Positions 50,336 to 60,310 of a stretch of DNA of 64,000 bases are shown one piece after another. The translations under genes were made by a program, and so were the position numbers. This DNA comes from Anastatus disparis (Eukaryota; Arthropoda; Insecta; Hymenoptera; Eupelmidae), in NCBI GenBank assembly GCA_017163975.1, contig JAFFSR010000251.1:9796001-9860000 (forward strand), written 5' to 3'. Every line of letters begins with the position of its first letter. Position 1 is the stretch's first letter. The notes under the pieces are model-generated. The model was not told the origin of the DNA, did not search any database, and worked only from the letters and a program-made list of their open reading frames with translations.

Positions 50336-51577
50336 TGTTTTCCGAGTATGTTTTTATACTAAAACATACATCATCTTCATCTGATATGTTAATAACAGAT
50401 ATTTTTGTTTCCTTTTTTAATTACTTGATCTGTTTTAGGTGTGTTAACGATATTTTGCGACTATTTTGAAAATCAAGAATATTTTATAAAATATTTTGGA
50501 ATTAATTTTATAAAAAATTTTCTTCCAGTAATACGGATATATAAAAGTAAATAATATTTATTATTATTAGAATTTTGATAGAATATTATTAAAATTTTAA
50601 TTAACATTTTTTCTCTTTATGCAATTAAAAAAATATAACACACAACTCTAGTAAAAACATACAATGTATATCATAGCTAAATCACAACTGATAAAAAAAA
50701 TAATCTAACATCAATAATGTTGTAATATAAAAATTTATCTGAATCATGAGCAATGAAGATTGTCAAGTTACCATTTTGAACTCAAAGTAGCGCTTACGCA
50801 GTCGTTATAATATTTGAATAAATAATAAAAAACAATTAAACAATGACAGCGAATCCGGTTTATACTTACTATGAATTTTAGATTATTTAACTTTTTAATC
50901 CTCCATCAGTGATTAAAAATATAGGGTCATATGCTGTAACCCGAGTACAAACATAAAACGGCCAACCGTAACTTTAATGAATCTTAATTAATTGAATTGA
51001 AGTTTAACATGAAATTAACTTCATTTTTATTTTTTATTTATTGAAAATATCTTAAATGAAGTTCATATTTAGAAAATGGAGAGATATAAGTAGTGTAACA
51101 GAAAGAGGTTAAATATAAAAAATATGATGGGGATCAAAGTAGTTATATCGATAGTGATAGTTAACTTAACAACTACTAAAAATGTATAGTAATCTGTTCT
51201 GAATAAATTTTATTCATATATAACTTTTATGTTATATCTTTGAGTAAAAACCTATATTAAAACCAAATGTGAACCTTATCCGCACCGGTTTTGCACTGCT
51301 GGACCGGATTTGTATTTAGTCTATTGTATTTCTTTGTACTTCAGACTGTCCTACTCCGGTCCTGTCATAATCCTGAATAGCAAAACTGAAATCAGGTATC
51401 CTAACAGAGTACGCAACTTTCCCTGGTGACACACCCAAATAAGGTAATAATTCGATTCCGGATCGGGACCGGAATATTATCTTCAGGATACGGATCCGGA
51501 ACGGATGTTTCCCGTATTTACATTTCTAATCAGAAACCTGAATTATTTATGTTCAGTTTATGTTTTCTTAAGGCTCT
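50336..51577. other. AT-rich DNA; CCGG-rich block at 51280-51520
   Basis: No gene supported. The 51280-51520 block is much less AT-rich and dense in ACCGG/CCGGA words (for example TTCCGGATCGGGACCGGAA, about 51453-51471). It reads open for about 68 codons on the minus strand without a recognised domain. CAATGACAGCGAATCCGG at 50841-50858 is an inverse match, one base different, to 45955-45972. Confidence 0.5.
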
Positions 51578-51640
51578 AAAATTAAAACTACACTAAGAAA
51601 ACTAATTTTCAATAGCTTTCGTATTAGTCAATAGAAAAAT

Positions 51641-51683
51641 TAATGTGGTAGTCGTGAGGACTGGCCGACAGAAGCTATGCTTC
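51641..51683 (+). repeat. GTGGNAGTC...CTGGCCGACAGAAG terminus-like module
   Basis: GACTGGCCGACAGAAG followed by a short hairpin to CTTC. The same module, inverted, forms one end of the insertion at 57980-58546, so it is probably a solo terminus of the same element family. Confidence 0.55.
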
Positions 51684-51791
51684 CACTATATATATAGAAA
51701 CTAGGGAGTGTGGAACTTGCGAAAATTATAATTTATTTTATATTAGAGTTGGTTAAATTTAACTCGATTTATTATTAATTAGAAAAAAATA

Positions 51792-52029
51792 TTAAGGGAA
51801 TGTAAAATACCGACATTACAGTTTTCAAAATTATTGGTTCTTAATCTAAGATTTTTAAAAATATCTCTATATTACAGTCTTCCATTTCTATTAATAAAAA
51901 ACCTAATAAAGAGATATTTCTGAAAATTTTTAAATAAAGATAAAAAATTTGGAAAACTGCAATGTCGGTAACTATGTAGAAATCATATACCCATCCTATT
52001 ATTACATAAATCATATTACATCCCCTTAA
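51792..52029. mobile_element. TTAAGGGAATG MITE, copy 2, TA-flanked
   Basis: Ends TTAAGGGAATGTAA and TTACATCCCCTTAA, flanked by TA on each side (51790-51791 and 52030-52031), consistent with Tc1/mariner-type mobilisation. The body is palindromic: ACCGACATTACAGTTTTC is mirrored by GAAAACTGCAATGTCGGT. Non-coding, about 238 bp. Confidence 0.85.
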
Positions 52030-52440
52030 TATATCAATAAATTCGAAAGTGTAACACTTGTGAACTTTTCGAGATCTAGGTAACAAAATAAATACAAACA
52101 TTTTTTTCAAAAATTCAAAATGTTCTAAAATTAAAATTGCGCTAAGAAAATCAGTTTTCAAAAGTTTATTTTAATTTGGCGATCGAAAATAATTTCCATG
52201 AAAATTTTTAAGCAAATTCTTCGAGTAGTTTACGTAAAATATCAACAAAAATGAAATATCGAAATTCTTTTTTTTTAAATGACTTTGAAATTAAAACTAC
52301 GCTAAACCAATTCTCAATAGCTTTCTCCTAAGTTAGATAATAAAATAAATTATATGCAAAATTTGAAGCAAATTCATCGATTAGTTTTCGAGATACAATT
52401 GGGTAACTGAATACACACACGATACATACAGACATTTAAT

Positions 52441-52990
52441 AGAAACCACTTTTTTCGACTCCCCGAGTCCAAATATGAGCAAATTAGTGAAAAAATAGGA
52501 AAATAATTTTTTTATCGATACAATGCTTTCTCTATGAGAAAGCAATATAAATTTTGAAACTTCGCTTCTGCGTCGTATCATTGATTATTTTAGTATTCTA
52601 ACTTACAGTAAAAGCATTTAAATCCACTTATTCAAATTCATGTAAATTTTTCGAACCATTTAAGTTTGATTCTGAATCAACTTTAATTTAAATAAATATA
52701 AAATTTAAACTTGTGATTTTAATGATTTATTTTTGCAAGATAAAGGTGAATATAAATACAATAGTTGCACTGTCACATAATATTACAAACAATTCACAAA
52801 TATCAAGTCTAATAATATACAATAAAACATTTTAATATTATATTTGTTTTGTTAAGCAATTTATAAATTAGAACCGTTTCGAAAATAATTCAATCATAAA
52901 AAAAAGAAAAGATATAAAATATCCTATTATTAAAAAGTAAAAAAATTAATTGGAAATTTCTTCGTCATTGAATGCATATACATTGAATGG
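52441..52990. other. AT-rich gap, no gene seen
   Basis: Continuation of unit-flanking sequence up to about 52570, including ATGCTTTCTCTATGAGAAAG. The rest is AT-rich DNA without recognisable features. Confidence 0.5.
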
Positions 52991-54846
52991 TTACTTTACG
53001 TTTTTGAAATAATATACTTTCTCATATGGGTTTGGGTGATAAATATGTTTTAACGTGAAGTATTTGTGGGTCCATCTAGTTTCAATATTAGATTCGATAA
53101 ATCGACGTAATAATTTTTGAAAATGTAAAGCATATGGAAAAAATCTTGAGAATACCATACATGGTGGAAATAAATTTTTTTATTCTTTCGTAATATACTC
53201 AAAATCCATTCACTTGGAGGATTAGTAATTCGATTTAAAGCGTGATATACTACAACTATTCTGATTGAATCAAACACAGCTATATTTATTTCATTGTTCA
53301 AAAGATATTCTACTGGCTGTCGATTTTCATCGTACGGGACTGGAGTTGTTATATGGTCAATATCCCAATCGCTACTCAAGAACCTATTACTAACCGCTCA
53401 ATGTTATTTAGATACGAAAAAAAATTTTTAACAATGAGCGGCTAGTAATAGGTTCGTGAGTAGCAATTGGGACATTGACCATATTATGAAATAATTCTTT
53501 AAGCCCGAAGTTATCTAAAAAATTCAGATTCAAATCATGCATCTTAAAATGAATGCCCGATTCGATTATGTCAGCAAAAGTTGCTAAGTCTTTAAATTTT
53601 AATTGATGTAAACTAACACTTAACATGTAATCTAGTGAATCCATATAAAATATTATGGATATATAAGTCAAAAGAATAAATATAATTCTTTCCCACAAGG
53701 TTCTCGGTCCATCAGATACTGAAATTCCAAATAATGTCATTCCAATGTTAAAAATTGACAAAAATTTACTTTTATACTGAAAAACGTAGATTAAAATGTA
53801 AAAAAATACCATCAAACATACCATGATGATAATAGCAAATAAAAAGTTGTACGGGAACTTTAAATCATAGTAACCATGTTGTTTAATAACACAATGTATA
53901 TCTGCGGAATGATAATTGAATATTAAAATATTAGGTCCAAAATAAACCTTAATATCATATAGATACATTTCATTTATATGAAAATCAATCTATGAATTTC
54001 TTACAGGATTATTATCTTCATCAGATTTTGCAATATAAACAGTAAAATTAAAATACTCAGCAAATGTTTGATGCGCGAATAATGTGTACAATAGAGACTA
54101 TACCACATATTGTCACCAGAAAAATTTGGTTGTACTCGTAACAAAGTAGATTCTGCAAATGATGCTTTCAACGGATAACCATTCAAATTTTTTAATTTAT
54201 CCGTAAATAGTGTAATGTTTTTATTTTGTATATACTCATTACAGAATGGATTGTATTCATGAACTAAAATATCTGCAAAATTCTTAAAATACGCCATTAA
54301 CTGATTGGTAGATTTTTGAGGATCAATTATTTCTATTATTGTAACATCCAAAAAACTTGCTAACCAAAATTTCTTGAAGAGATTTTTTAAATTATATGAT
54401 CGATTTTTATTGATAATGTATACTAAGCAATGAGGTCTTGGGCCATTTTGTGAAGATTATTTACGAAAAAAATTAAAATAACGATATATTTGTCTAAAAC
54501 TATCGTCAAAACTAAAAGCATCAACCACCATAATATTTACAGCTTTAGAATTTAATTTTAACACTAAAGTTTTTTTAATATTATTCCTGAACGTAGATCA
54601 TCGTAAGCCTTGCAATGCTTTTGGATAAATGACATAACTCTGGAATTCATTCATTATTTCTTGAATGATTGAATAGTAGATGGATGAAAGAAGTTCTATT
54701 GATGGTAACATTAGAGTGACTCGTGTTATTCTACTGTCTTCTTCCATATACATGCTTATTTGATAAGTCTAATGAATTCTATCCGAAGAAGTAATTTTAA
54801 TAATACTAACAAAAAGGGATAATAATTTTAGAGTGATAACTTTCAT
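52991..54846 (-). pseudogene. intronless divergent ionotropic receptor pseudogene
   Basis: An insect IR (chemosensory relative of ionotropic glutamate receptors) in ruins. ATG at 54846 opens a signal-peptide-like start (MKVITLKLLSLFVSII). The same frame runs about 260 codons to near 54080 through three in-frame stops: TAG 54769-54771, TGA 54598-54600 and TAA 54457-54459. It includes the S1-like phrase LKNLNGYPLKASF. A frameshift near 54075-54105 leads into HQTFAEYFNFTVYIAK, then a fourth stop (53990-53992), then a long block 53968-53408 with a first membrane helix (FLFAIIIMVCLMVFFYILIY), a pore-side segment GISVSDGPRTLWERIIF and a second helix. Next comes an inverted duplication (53349-53487), then S2-like sequence (YLLNNEINIAVFDSIRIVV). 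A final frameshift near 53060 gives KYFTLKHIYHPNPYEKVY, and no clear third membrane helix. Divergent insect IRs are often single-exon, so no retroposition is needed. The family call is firm; the subfamily is unknown. Confidence 0.85.
53349..53487. repeat. short palindrome inside the IR pseudogene
   Basis: Arms of about 55 bp (53349-53404 and 53429-53487) with roughly five mismatches and a ~24 bp A/T-rich loop. It falls inside the S2-coding part and breaks the frame. One arm must be a secondary inverted copy, since both cannot belong to the original reading frame. Confidence 0.85.
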
Positions 54847-56080
54847 ATTTACTTTCAAAATAATTTAAATTTTGATTGCTTTTAATAGCGTATTAGTTAC
54901 TGTTTCAGCTTTATGAATTCCTAGTAAATTTTTACTTTTTAATCAGTACGTATATTCATTGTTGCTCAGCAGCGACAACATTAAACTAAACTCTTCACAC
55001 TTTTCGAAAGGGGTGTGGAAGTAATTTAATATTTAATATCATTTTGTAGAGAATAAATTGGATTATTAAAAAAAATTTTCCAATAAGTGAACGTCACAGC
55101 TTACTGCGCTTTTCAGAAAAAATTTCTTCAATGCATAAAATTGTTTAAAAATTGAAAAATAAATTAGTTTTGACATGCGATGTAACGTAAATGTGATATG
55201 TCTAATTATCATAGAAAATTGTAAATTTATTTTTAAATATCAAGAAACATTATTATGTACAAAAAAGCTTAATTATGAACATTATCGATTTTCAAATTTG
55301 ATATTAGAGTTATATGGAAAGTTCGAAAAATAAAATCTATAATAACTTGGTTGGAGGTAACATTTATTTACATAATATTTTTTCACTACGCGAATATTAA
55401 TTTGAATTAGATATAAACATAGTATAAGTAATGCAATATAATAATATAAAAGTATAAAGTTTGATTTTCTATACAATAAAAATACGAAGAAGTCTATTTT
55501 AGAAAATTACCTGAATTACCAAAATTAGCATCAGAGCTGTTATTAATGTTTGTCGGCACACCTAAAAACAAGTATGCAGTTAGTAACTAAGAAATTGTGG
55601 TTCCTAATAAGGTATTAGATTCACTCATTCATTTTGAGAAAAAAATTAAAGACATTCTCTGAAAAATCGATACAACAGAAAAGGCGAGAACAGTGACTGT
55701 AAAATTTTTTAAAGTCGAATAAGCGTCACAAAGTAAAGTTATAGCACAATTTTATGATTTCATTTGATAAGCCGTCGCAGTTTACAATGCGATAAAATGA
55801 AATTTTTTTCATAATACTAATGCAAATAAAAAACGTGAATAGAAAAATTTATGAATACTTCCGTATACTTTCCCTTTTGCAATATTTCAATAAAAATGTT
55901 CATAAATATGTATTTTCTATGAGAAAATATAAGTAAGATGATAAAAATTGTAAAAAATTTTAATCTGTGAGATTTACGTGTGCATTATAATGTTGCAAGT
56001 ACCGTTTAGTAACGATTAATAGAATAATGCAAGGATGCAAGTTATACAATACGCAGCGACTAAAGAATTAAAATTGCATT
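54847..56080. other. AT-rich DNA upstream of the IR pseudogene
   Basis: No gene or clear element. A short hairpin TTGTTGC...GCGACAACA lies near 54958-54980. No promoter can be assigned to the pseudogene. Confidence 0.45.
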
Positions 56081-56150
56081 GATGGGAATGGCTCAACGTT
56101 TGAGCACTTTTCTTTTGTGAAAAAGGTCGAGGATTCAATCCATACTGGTT
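56081..56150 (+). mobile_element. tRNA-like relic
   Basis: A-box-like TGGCTCAACGTTTGAGCAC followed, at tRNA spacing, by a B-box-like GGATTCAATCC. Between them TTTTCTTTTGTGAAAA could form an anticodon arm. The T arm is decayed (CAA for CGA). It resembles the head of the SINE at 5590, but no tail is clear. Confidence 0.4.
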
Positions 56151-56302
56151 TAATATAAAAATAGAATTCGTAACAATAATGTAAAACTTTTAGCTTCTAA
56201 AAAATCTCTTAAAATTAAAAAGAAATTTTTTTTATTTATATAATAAGTTTAATATTTTCAATTCATTTGAAATTATTATAAAGTGAGATGATTATCTATT
56301 AA

Positions 56303-56787
56303 GGTAGTATCCCAGCTAAGGGATTGATGGTTCAGAAAAATCTGAGATTGGGTATATAAGTAGATTTAAGTTCAAATAGGATGCAGTTAAATTTTGGTAA
56401 ACTTTTGGAGCATGAGAGAAAAATAACAACTATTTTAATTTTCACACTTTTAACACGCGCTCTTATGGAAACCACACAGAAATTTATTTTTTAACTTTTG
56501 ATTGTAAGCTACTGATGGTTCAAAATTTGATTAAATTTAACACATAATTAATTAAAGGACTACAGAATAGATTTCAATATCGAATTTGAAACGATATAAA
56601 CATCTGAGATTTAATGCACGCGCGTATAAAGCGCGTGTTAAAAGATGAAAATTAAAATGCTTATAATTTTTTTCTTGTGCTCCGAAAGTTAACCAAAATT
56701 TAACTGTGCTTTATTTAAATTAAAATCTACTTATGTGCCCAATTTCAGATTTTTCTGAACCGTCAATCCCTCAACTGAGGTACTACC
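56303..56787. mobile_element. 485 bp long-TIR element with TTAA flanks
   Basis: TTAA flanks both ends (56299-56302 and 56788-56791). The terminal inverted repeats extend about 160 bp, starting GGTAGTATCCCAGC / GGTAGTACCTCAGT, and include GGGATTGATGGTTCAGAAAA and TTTTAACACGCGCT. TTAA target duplication is characteristic of piggyBac-type elements, but the terminal bases are not the usual ones, so the superfamily is tentative. Non-coding. Confidence 0.8.
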
Positions 56788-56791
56788 TTAA

Positions 56792-57709
56792 GGGATGAAG
56801 AATGTTTGCTCAAAGAGTCCATTTTTGTTAGCATATACTTTTGTTGTCTCACATTAGCTACTTTTGCGTATAATCTTTTTGGCATTAACTTTTTCTTTTT
56901 TAATTCGATAATTCTTTTAATAAATCATTTTTGTGATTTAATTCTTATTAAAATCTTTCAGTAATACATTTTTAGGTTTTAAAATCTCATAGTCTATAGC
57001 ACTATCATATATAGTATTATTATACAATAATAAAAAGGAATCAGTGTGGACCCATCATGATGTGAGAAACGAATACTCTACGCAATTACTGTGTATGATA
57101 TCCTGATATGTGTATACAGCACATGCAACGGTTGTTCTACAAGCGAAAATGGTTGCCAGGTATCAAAACTTATGAGTGACAATTACGTTAACCTCTAAAG
57201 TGGCTGTATATTTTTGTTAAATGTGTGCAACATCTACGTGTATACAGCACACTTAATGTTGGTGAGAAATAGTCTACAGTAAAATTTTTAGCGCTACATT
57301 GTTGGAATGTTTATAACTTTTATTTCTATTTAGTATACAATTCTAGTGTTCATTTTGTTGATTGTTTTGCAATTTTTTTAAAATTTCATATTTTGAATCA
57401 TTTTAACCTGTTTTATTAACATCTTTGTTTACTCTTATAATATTGTGATGTTGGTAAGCTTAATTTCGTAGCTTCTGTAATAAAACTAAGAAGAGAGACA
57501 AAATCATACAAGCTGTGGGCGGAATCATCGTTTGACCAATTCTTACATATGTCATTAATGACATTTTAAATTTTATTAACTTTTAAATTGATGATGAACG
57601 ATACTTGTCTAAATTTCTTTTCGTTCTTTTGACATCATCACTTTCAGCTTTTATATCAAGTATAATTTTCTAATAGTAGAATCGATCTTTGTAATCTTAT
57701 ACTGCAAAT
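56792..57709. other. AT-rich DNA, no gene seen
   Basis: Contains GTGTATACAGCACA twice (about 57111 and 57239) about 130 bp apart. Nothing else is assignable. Confidence 0.45.
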
Positions 57710-58905
57710 TTAATTTCCAGCCATAATGTTGTACTTTATTATTAGCCTTTGTAGATCATGTTCCCAACTCTTTCTTAAGATTAAGACAGGTTCAAAACTC
57801 TTAAAATCACTTTGTATGTTATTTAAGCCTTCGTTATGGTCTTCATTATTAACAAGATTATTTCCAACTATTTTGTCTTATTTTTCAATATCATTAATCT
57901 CTGCATTAACATTTACATTTGAAAACACTCCATCAGAATTTTTTTCACATGTGTAACATTCGCATAAATGATTATTTTTGAAGTGAAACTTCTTTACCGA
58001 CGGTATACACTTCCCATAAGAGAAGTATAAAAAATATTATACGGGAGTGAATTGATTTCATGACGGTCCATGCAACGGAACTAATGAAACGGAAGTGTAT
58101 ATATATAGGAGGAGCGGGACTGACTTGATGTCAAACGCACTGATATAGTATATGTATACATGCATACTATATTTACAATACAAATTTCTGAATCTGATCT
58201 GAATAAATAAAGAAAGCAATAGCTCGCGTTTTCTCTATTTCTTTCTTTCTCTATAATGTTTTATGGTGAACTCCACTCTTCCCTACATTTTTAAAATTGT
58301 ATTTTTGTAAAATAAATATTAACAAAAATTTTATACACTATCTCATTTAAAATTAAAAAAAAATTAATTCCTTAAATAAACTAAATTATTTTAATTTAGT
58401 TTTATTTAATTTTATTATTATTTAGTTTTAAAATTATTTTAAAATTAAATAAAACAGTGATAGGACTTAAATAAACATTTATGAGTTCTATAATTTTGTA
58501 AAGAAGTTTCACTTCTGTCGGCCAGTCCCAAAGACTGCCACACTGGTTTTTTGCAAATAGTTTTGCCCATAAAATACAAATAACTCTTCTCCTGCAGCAA
58601 TGTGTTGCAATCTAATTATGCATATTTTTTTTATCAACTGACACCATATTCACAATCGGAGCTGCAATCGTGGTTTATAAAAGCCAGTGGGCCTAATACT
58701 AGAGTAGGAAGCTTTTTTCTTAACACTGTTGAGAAATTATTTTGATGGTTGTATAGACTTGATTCTATCTCATTACTGATGTTTTCAAAAATTCCTATAA
58801 TGTTAATTTTTTCATTAGGATATATCTCTTGTAGCAACTATTTTTAAGCCTTTGTAGTAGTCATTGCTGTACCTTCCACTCTTATTGAATTTAACTTGGA
58901 TGATG
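57710..58905 (-). pseudogene. Suv4-20 (KMT5B/C)-like SET-domain pseudogene
   Basis: Suv4-20 enzymes methylate histone H4 lysine 20. Reading minus from 58905: RYSNDYYKGLKIVATRDI in one frame; then, after a frameshift near 58820, YPNEKINIIGIFENI and the SET signature LGPLAFINHDCSSDCEY in the frame 58837-58634; then, after a second frameshift near 58640, IAAGEELFVFYGQNYL to about 58552. A 567 bp insertion (57980-58546) intervenes. The post-SET cysteine cluster KNNHLCECYTCEKNSDG resumes at 57979 and continues as Asn-rich sequence, with one in-frame stop, to a TAA at 57710. NHDC plus GEEL...YG are SET catalytic-core motifs, and CECYTCE is the zinc-binding post-SET typical of Suv4-20. The N-terminal part is absent: a Tc1-like terminus begins at 58906. 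No introns are visible in what remains. It could be a retrocopy of the cellular gene or a member of a multicopy relative; the active-copy sequence would decide. Confidence 0.85.
57980..58546. mobile_element. 567 bp insertion splitting the SET pseudogene
   Basis: It contains perfect 18 bp inverted copies of GAAGTGAAACTTCTTTAC (57980-57997; inverse at 58498-58515). The right side extends 31 bp beyond its copy (to 58546) with GTCGGCCAGTCCCAAAGACT. Both flanks are T5 (57975-57979 and 58547-58551), a possible short target duplication. The boundaries are supported by the protein match resuming on each side. The class is undetermined because the ends are asymmetric. Confidence 0.75.
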
Positions 58906-59180
58906 TATAGTGGCGTGCATAAGTTTCTGGCCAAAAAGAAATCAGTAAATCTTTTAAGTTTTATCCGTCAAAAATTCATATATTTTAAAAAACCAAAGTA
59001 AATTTTGAAGTGTAAAATAATACCTTTTATTTTCTGTTGGTTTTGGTAATAATAATTAAAATTTAAGCTTTTTATAGTAAAAAATTAAAAAAAATTGTAT
59101 AATTTTTGAAGGAGTTAACAGATTTTGATGAAACAAAATGGAAAAAATGTGCATCCAAGTCGTCTTTAAAATAAGAACTA
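58906..59180 (+). mobile_element. Tc1-like element remnant, one terminus
   Basis: TA followed by TAGTGGCGTGCATAAGTT and TCTGGCCAAAAAG looks like a Tc1-type terminal repeat. It marks exactly where the SET pseudogene similarity stops. The opposite terminus is not visible, so the right boundary is approximate and the element is probably deleted or overwritten by the 59221 repeat. Confidence 0.5.
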
Positions 59181-59220
59181 TATAATCCATTTGATTATAA
59201 TGATCGAGAATTATGCTGAT

Positions 59221-59370
59221 TTTCGCGTCCATGATAGCACGTATAATCTTGTTTAAAGGCTATCAAGATTGTAAGAGGTAGCCAGGCTCGGGGAGCAGAA
59301 TGGAGTCCATGGGTGGAGAAGTCAAAGCCTCCTTGCCTCTAAAAAAATAAATAATATTCCTAATATAAAA
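59221..59370 (-). repeat. dispersed GC-hairpin repeat, copy 2, decayed
   Basis: Reverse complement of 46361-46531: CTATCAAGATTGTAAGAGGT and AAAAAAATAAATAATATT are shared. The G/C runs of copy 1 have been lost (for example TCAAAGCCTCCTTGCCTC in their place). The 93 bp direct repeat follows directly at 59373. Confidence 0.85.
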
Positions 59371-59372
59371 AG

Positions 59373-59465
59373 ACGCTGCCAAGTGCTTTGGCGCAATGCT
59401 TTCTCATAGAACTCATTGAGTTAGAGTAGTTAGATTTTATTTTTTTAAATGTGATTTCAATGTAA
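59373..59465 (+). repeat. 93 bp dispersed direct repeat, copy 2
   Basis: Same orientation as 50243-50335, beginning CGCTGCCAAGTGCTTTGGCG. Only scattered differences. Confidence 0.9.
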
Positions 59466-59639
59466 AATACAATTCCTATTCAAGAAAAATTAGTGAATGT
59501 GAGAGTGATTAGGATATAGGAAGAAAGAGAGACCAGGATGGATGAAAATAGGGTAAAAATGAGGATCAATCTGAGATAGAAGAACAGAGAGGAAGTGAGG
59601 AAGTAAGAAAAGAGTTAGTGAAAGTGTTAAATCAAAAAT

Positions 59640-60310
59640 CAAAAGAAGTGATCAAAGAGCTACGCTGAGAAAATTATTTTTTAAAAGCTTGTTTTATAAA
59701 GACAGTAGCAAATAACTTATATACAAATTTTAGAGCAAATCTATCGAGTAGTTTACGTAAAATGGAAAAAAATGAAAAAAAGAAAACTTTTTTTACAAAT
59801 TTTCTAAAATTAAAACTACGCTAAGGAAATCGGTTTTTAAAAGTCATCCTTCTTTTGGCAGTTGCAAACAATTCCCATGCAAATTTCAAAGCAAATTCAT
59901 CAAATAATTTACGTAAAATAAAAAAAAAATGAGAAATCGAAAATTTTTTTTAAATTTTTAAAATGGCTCTATAAAAAAACTACGCTATGAAAACCAATTT
60001 TAAATAGCTTTTCGCCTACTTATACAAAATAATAGATAGTATGCAAAATTTGAAGCAAATCCATAGAGTAATTTTCGAGATCTAATTGGCTAAATAAACA
60101 ACACTTTCTTTTCAAAATTTCTTTTGTTTTCTTCTTTTCTTTTCTTTTCAAAATGCTCTAAAATTAAAACTTCGCTAAGAAAATCAATTTTTGAAAATTT
60201 TCCTTCTTTTAGCAATTGCAAATAATTTCCCTGCAAATTTTAGAACAAATCTATCGAGTACTTTACGTAAAATAAAAAAAAAAATACGAAAAGAAGAATC
60301 GAAATTTTTT
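59640..60310 (+). repeat. array of the ~150 bp repeat, cluster 2
   Basis: Four diverged units starting near 59660, 59808, 59968 and 60158, each with (A)AAACTACGCTAAGAAAA, GCAAATC[TC]AT[CA][GA]AGTA and TTTACGTAAAATAAAAAA. Units alternate between a TTTACGTAAAAT and a TTTTCGAGATCTAATTGG right half. Confidence 0.85.

Larger units (their letters stand above)
51578..52440 (+). repeat. array of a ~150 bp AT-rich repeat, cluster 1
   Basis: Units share AAATTAAAACTACGCTAAGA, a run like GCAAATTCTTCGAGTAGTTT and ACGTAAAATA. Full or partial units start near 51578, 52125 and 52287. The cluster is interrupted by the MITE at 51792-52029 and by a module at 51641-51690 that resembles the end of the 58 kb insertion. 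Confidence 0.8.

Noticed and set aside
51840..52161. 106-codon minus-strand open frame
   Set aside because: Falls within the TA-flanked MITE and the adjoining AT-rich repeat unit.
53050..53379. Treating the three IR frames as separate genes
   Set aside because: They begin at non-ATG codons or internal methionines and are consecutive pieces of one receptor sequence interrupted by stops and frameshifts.
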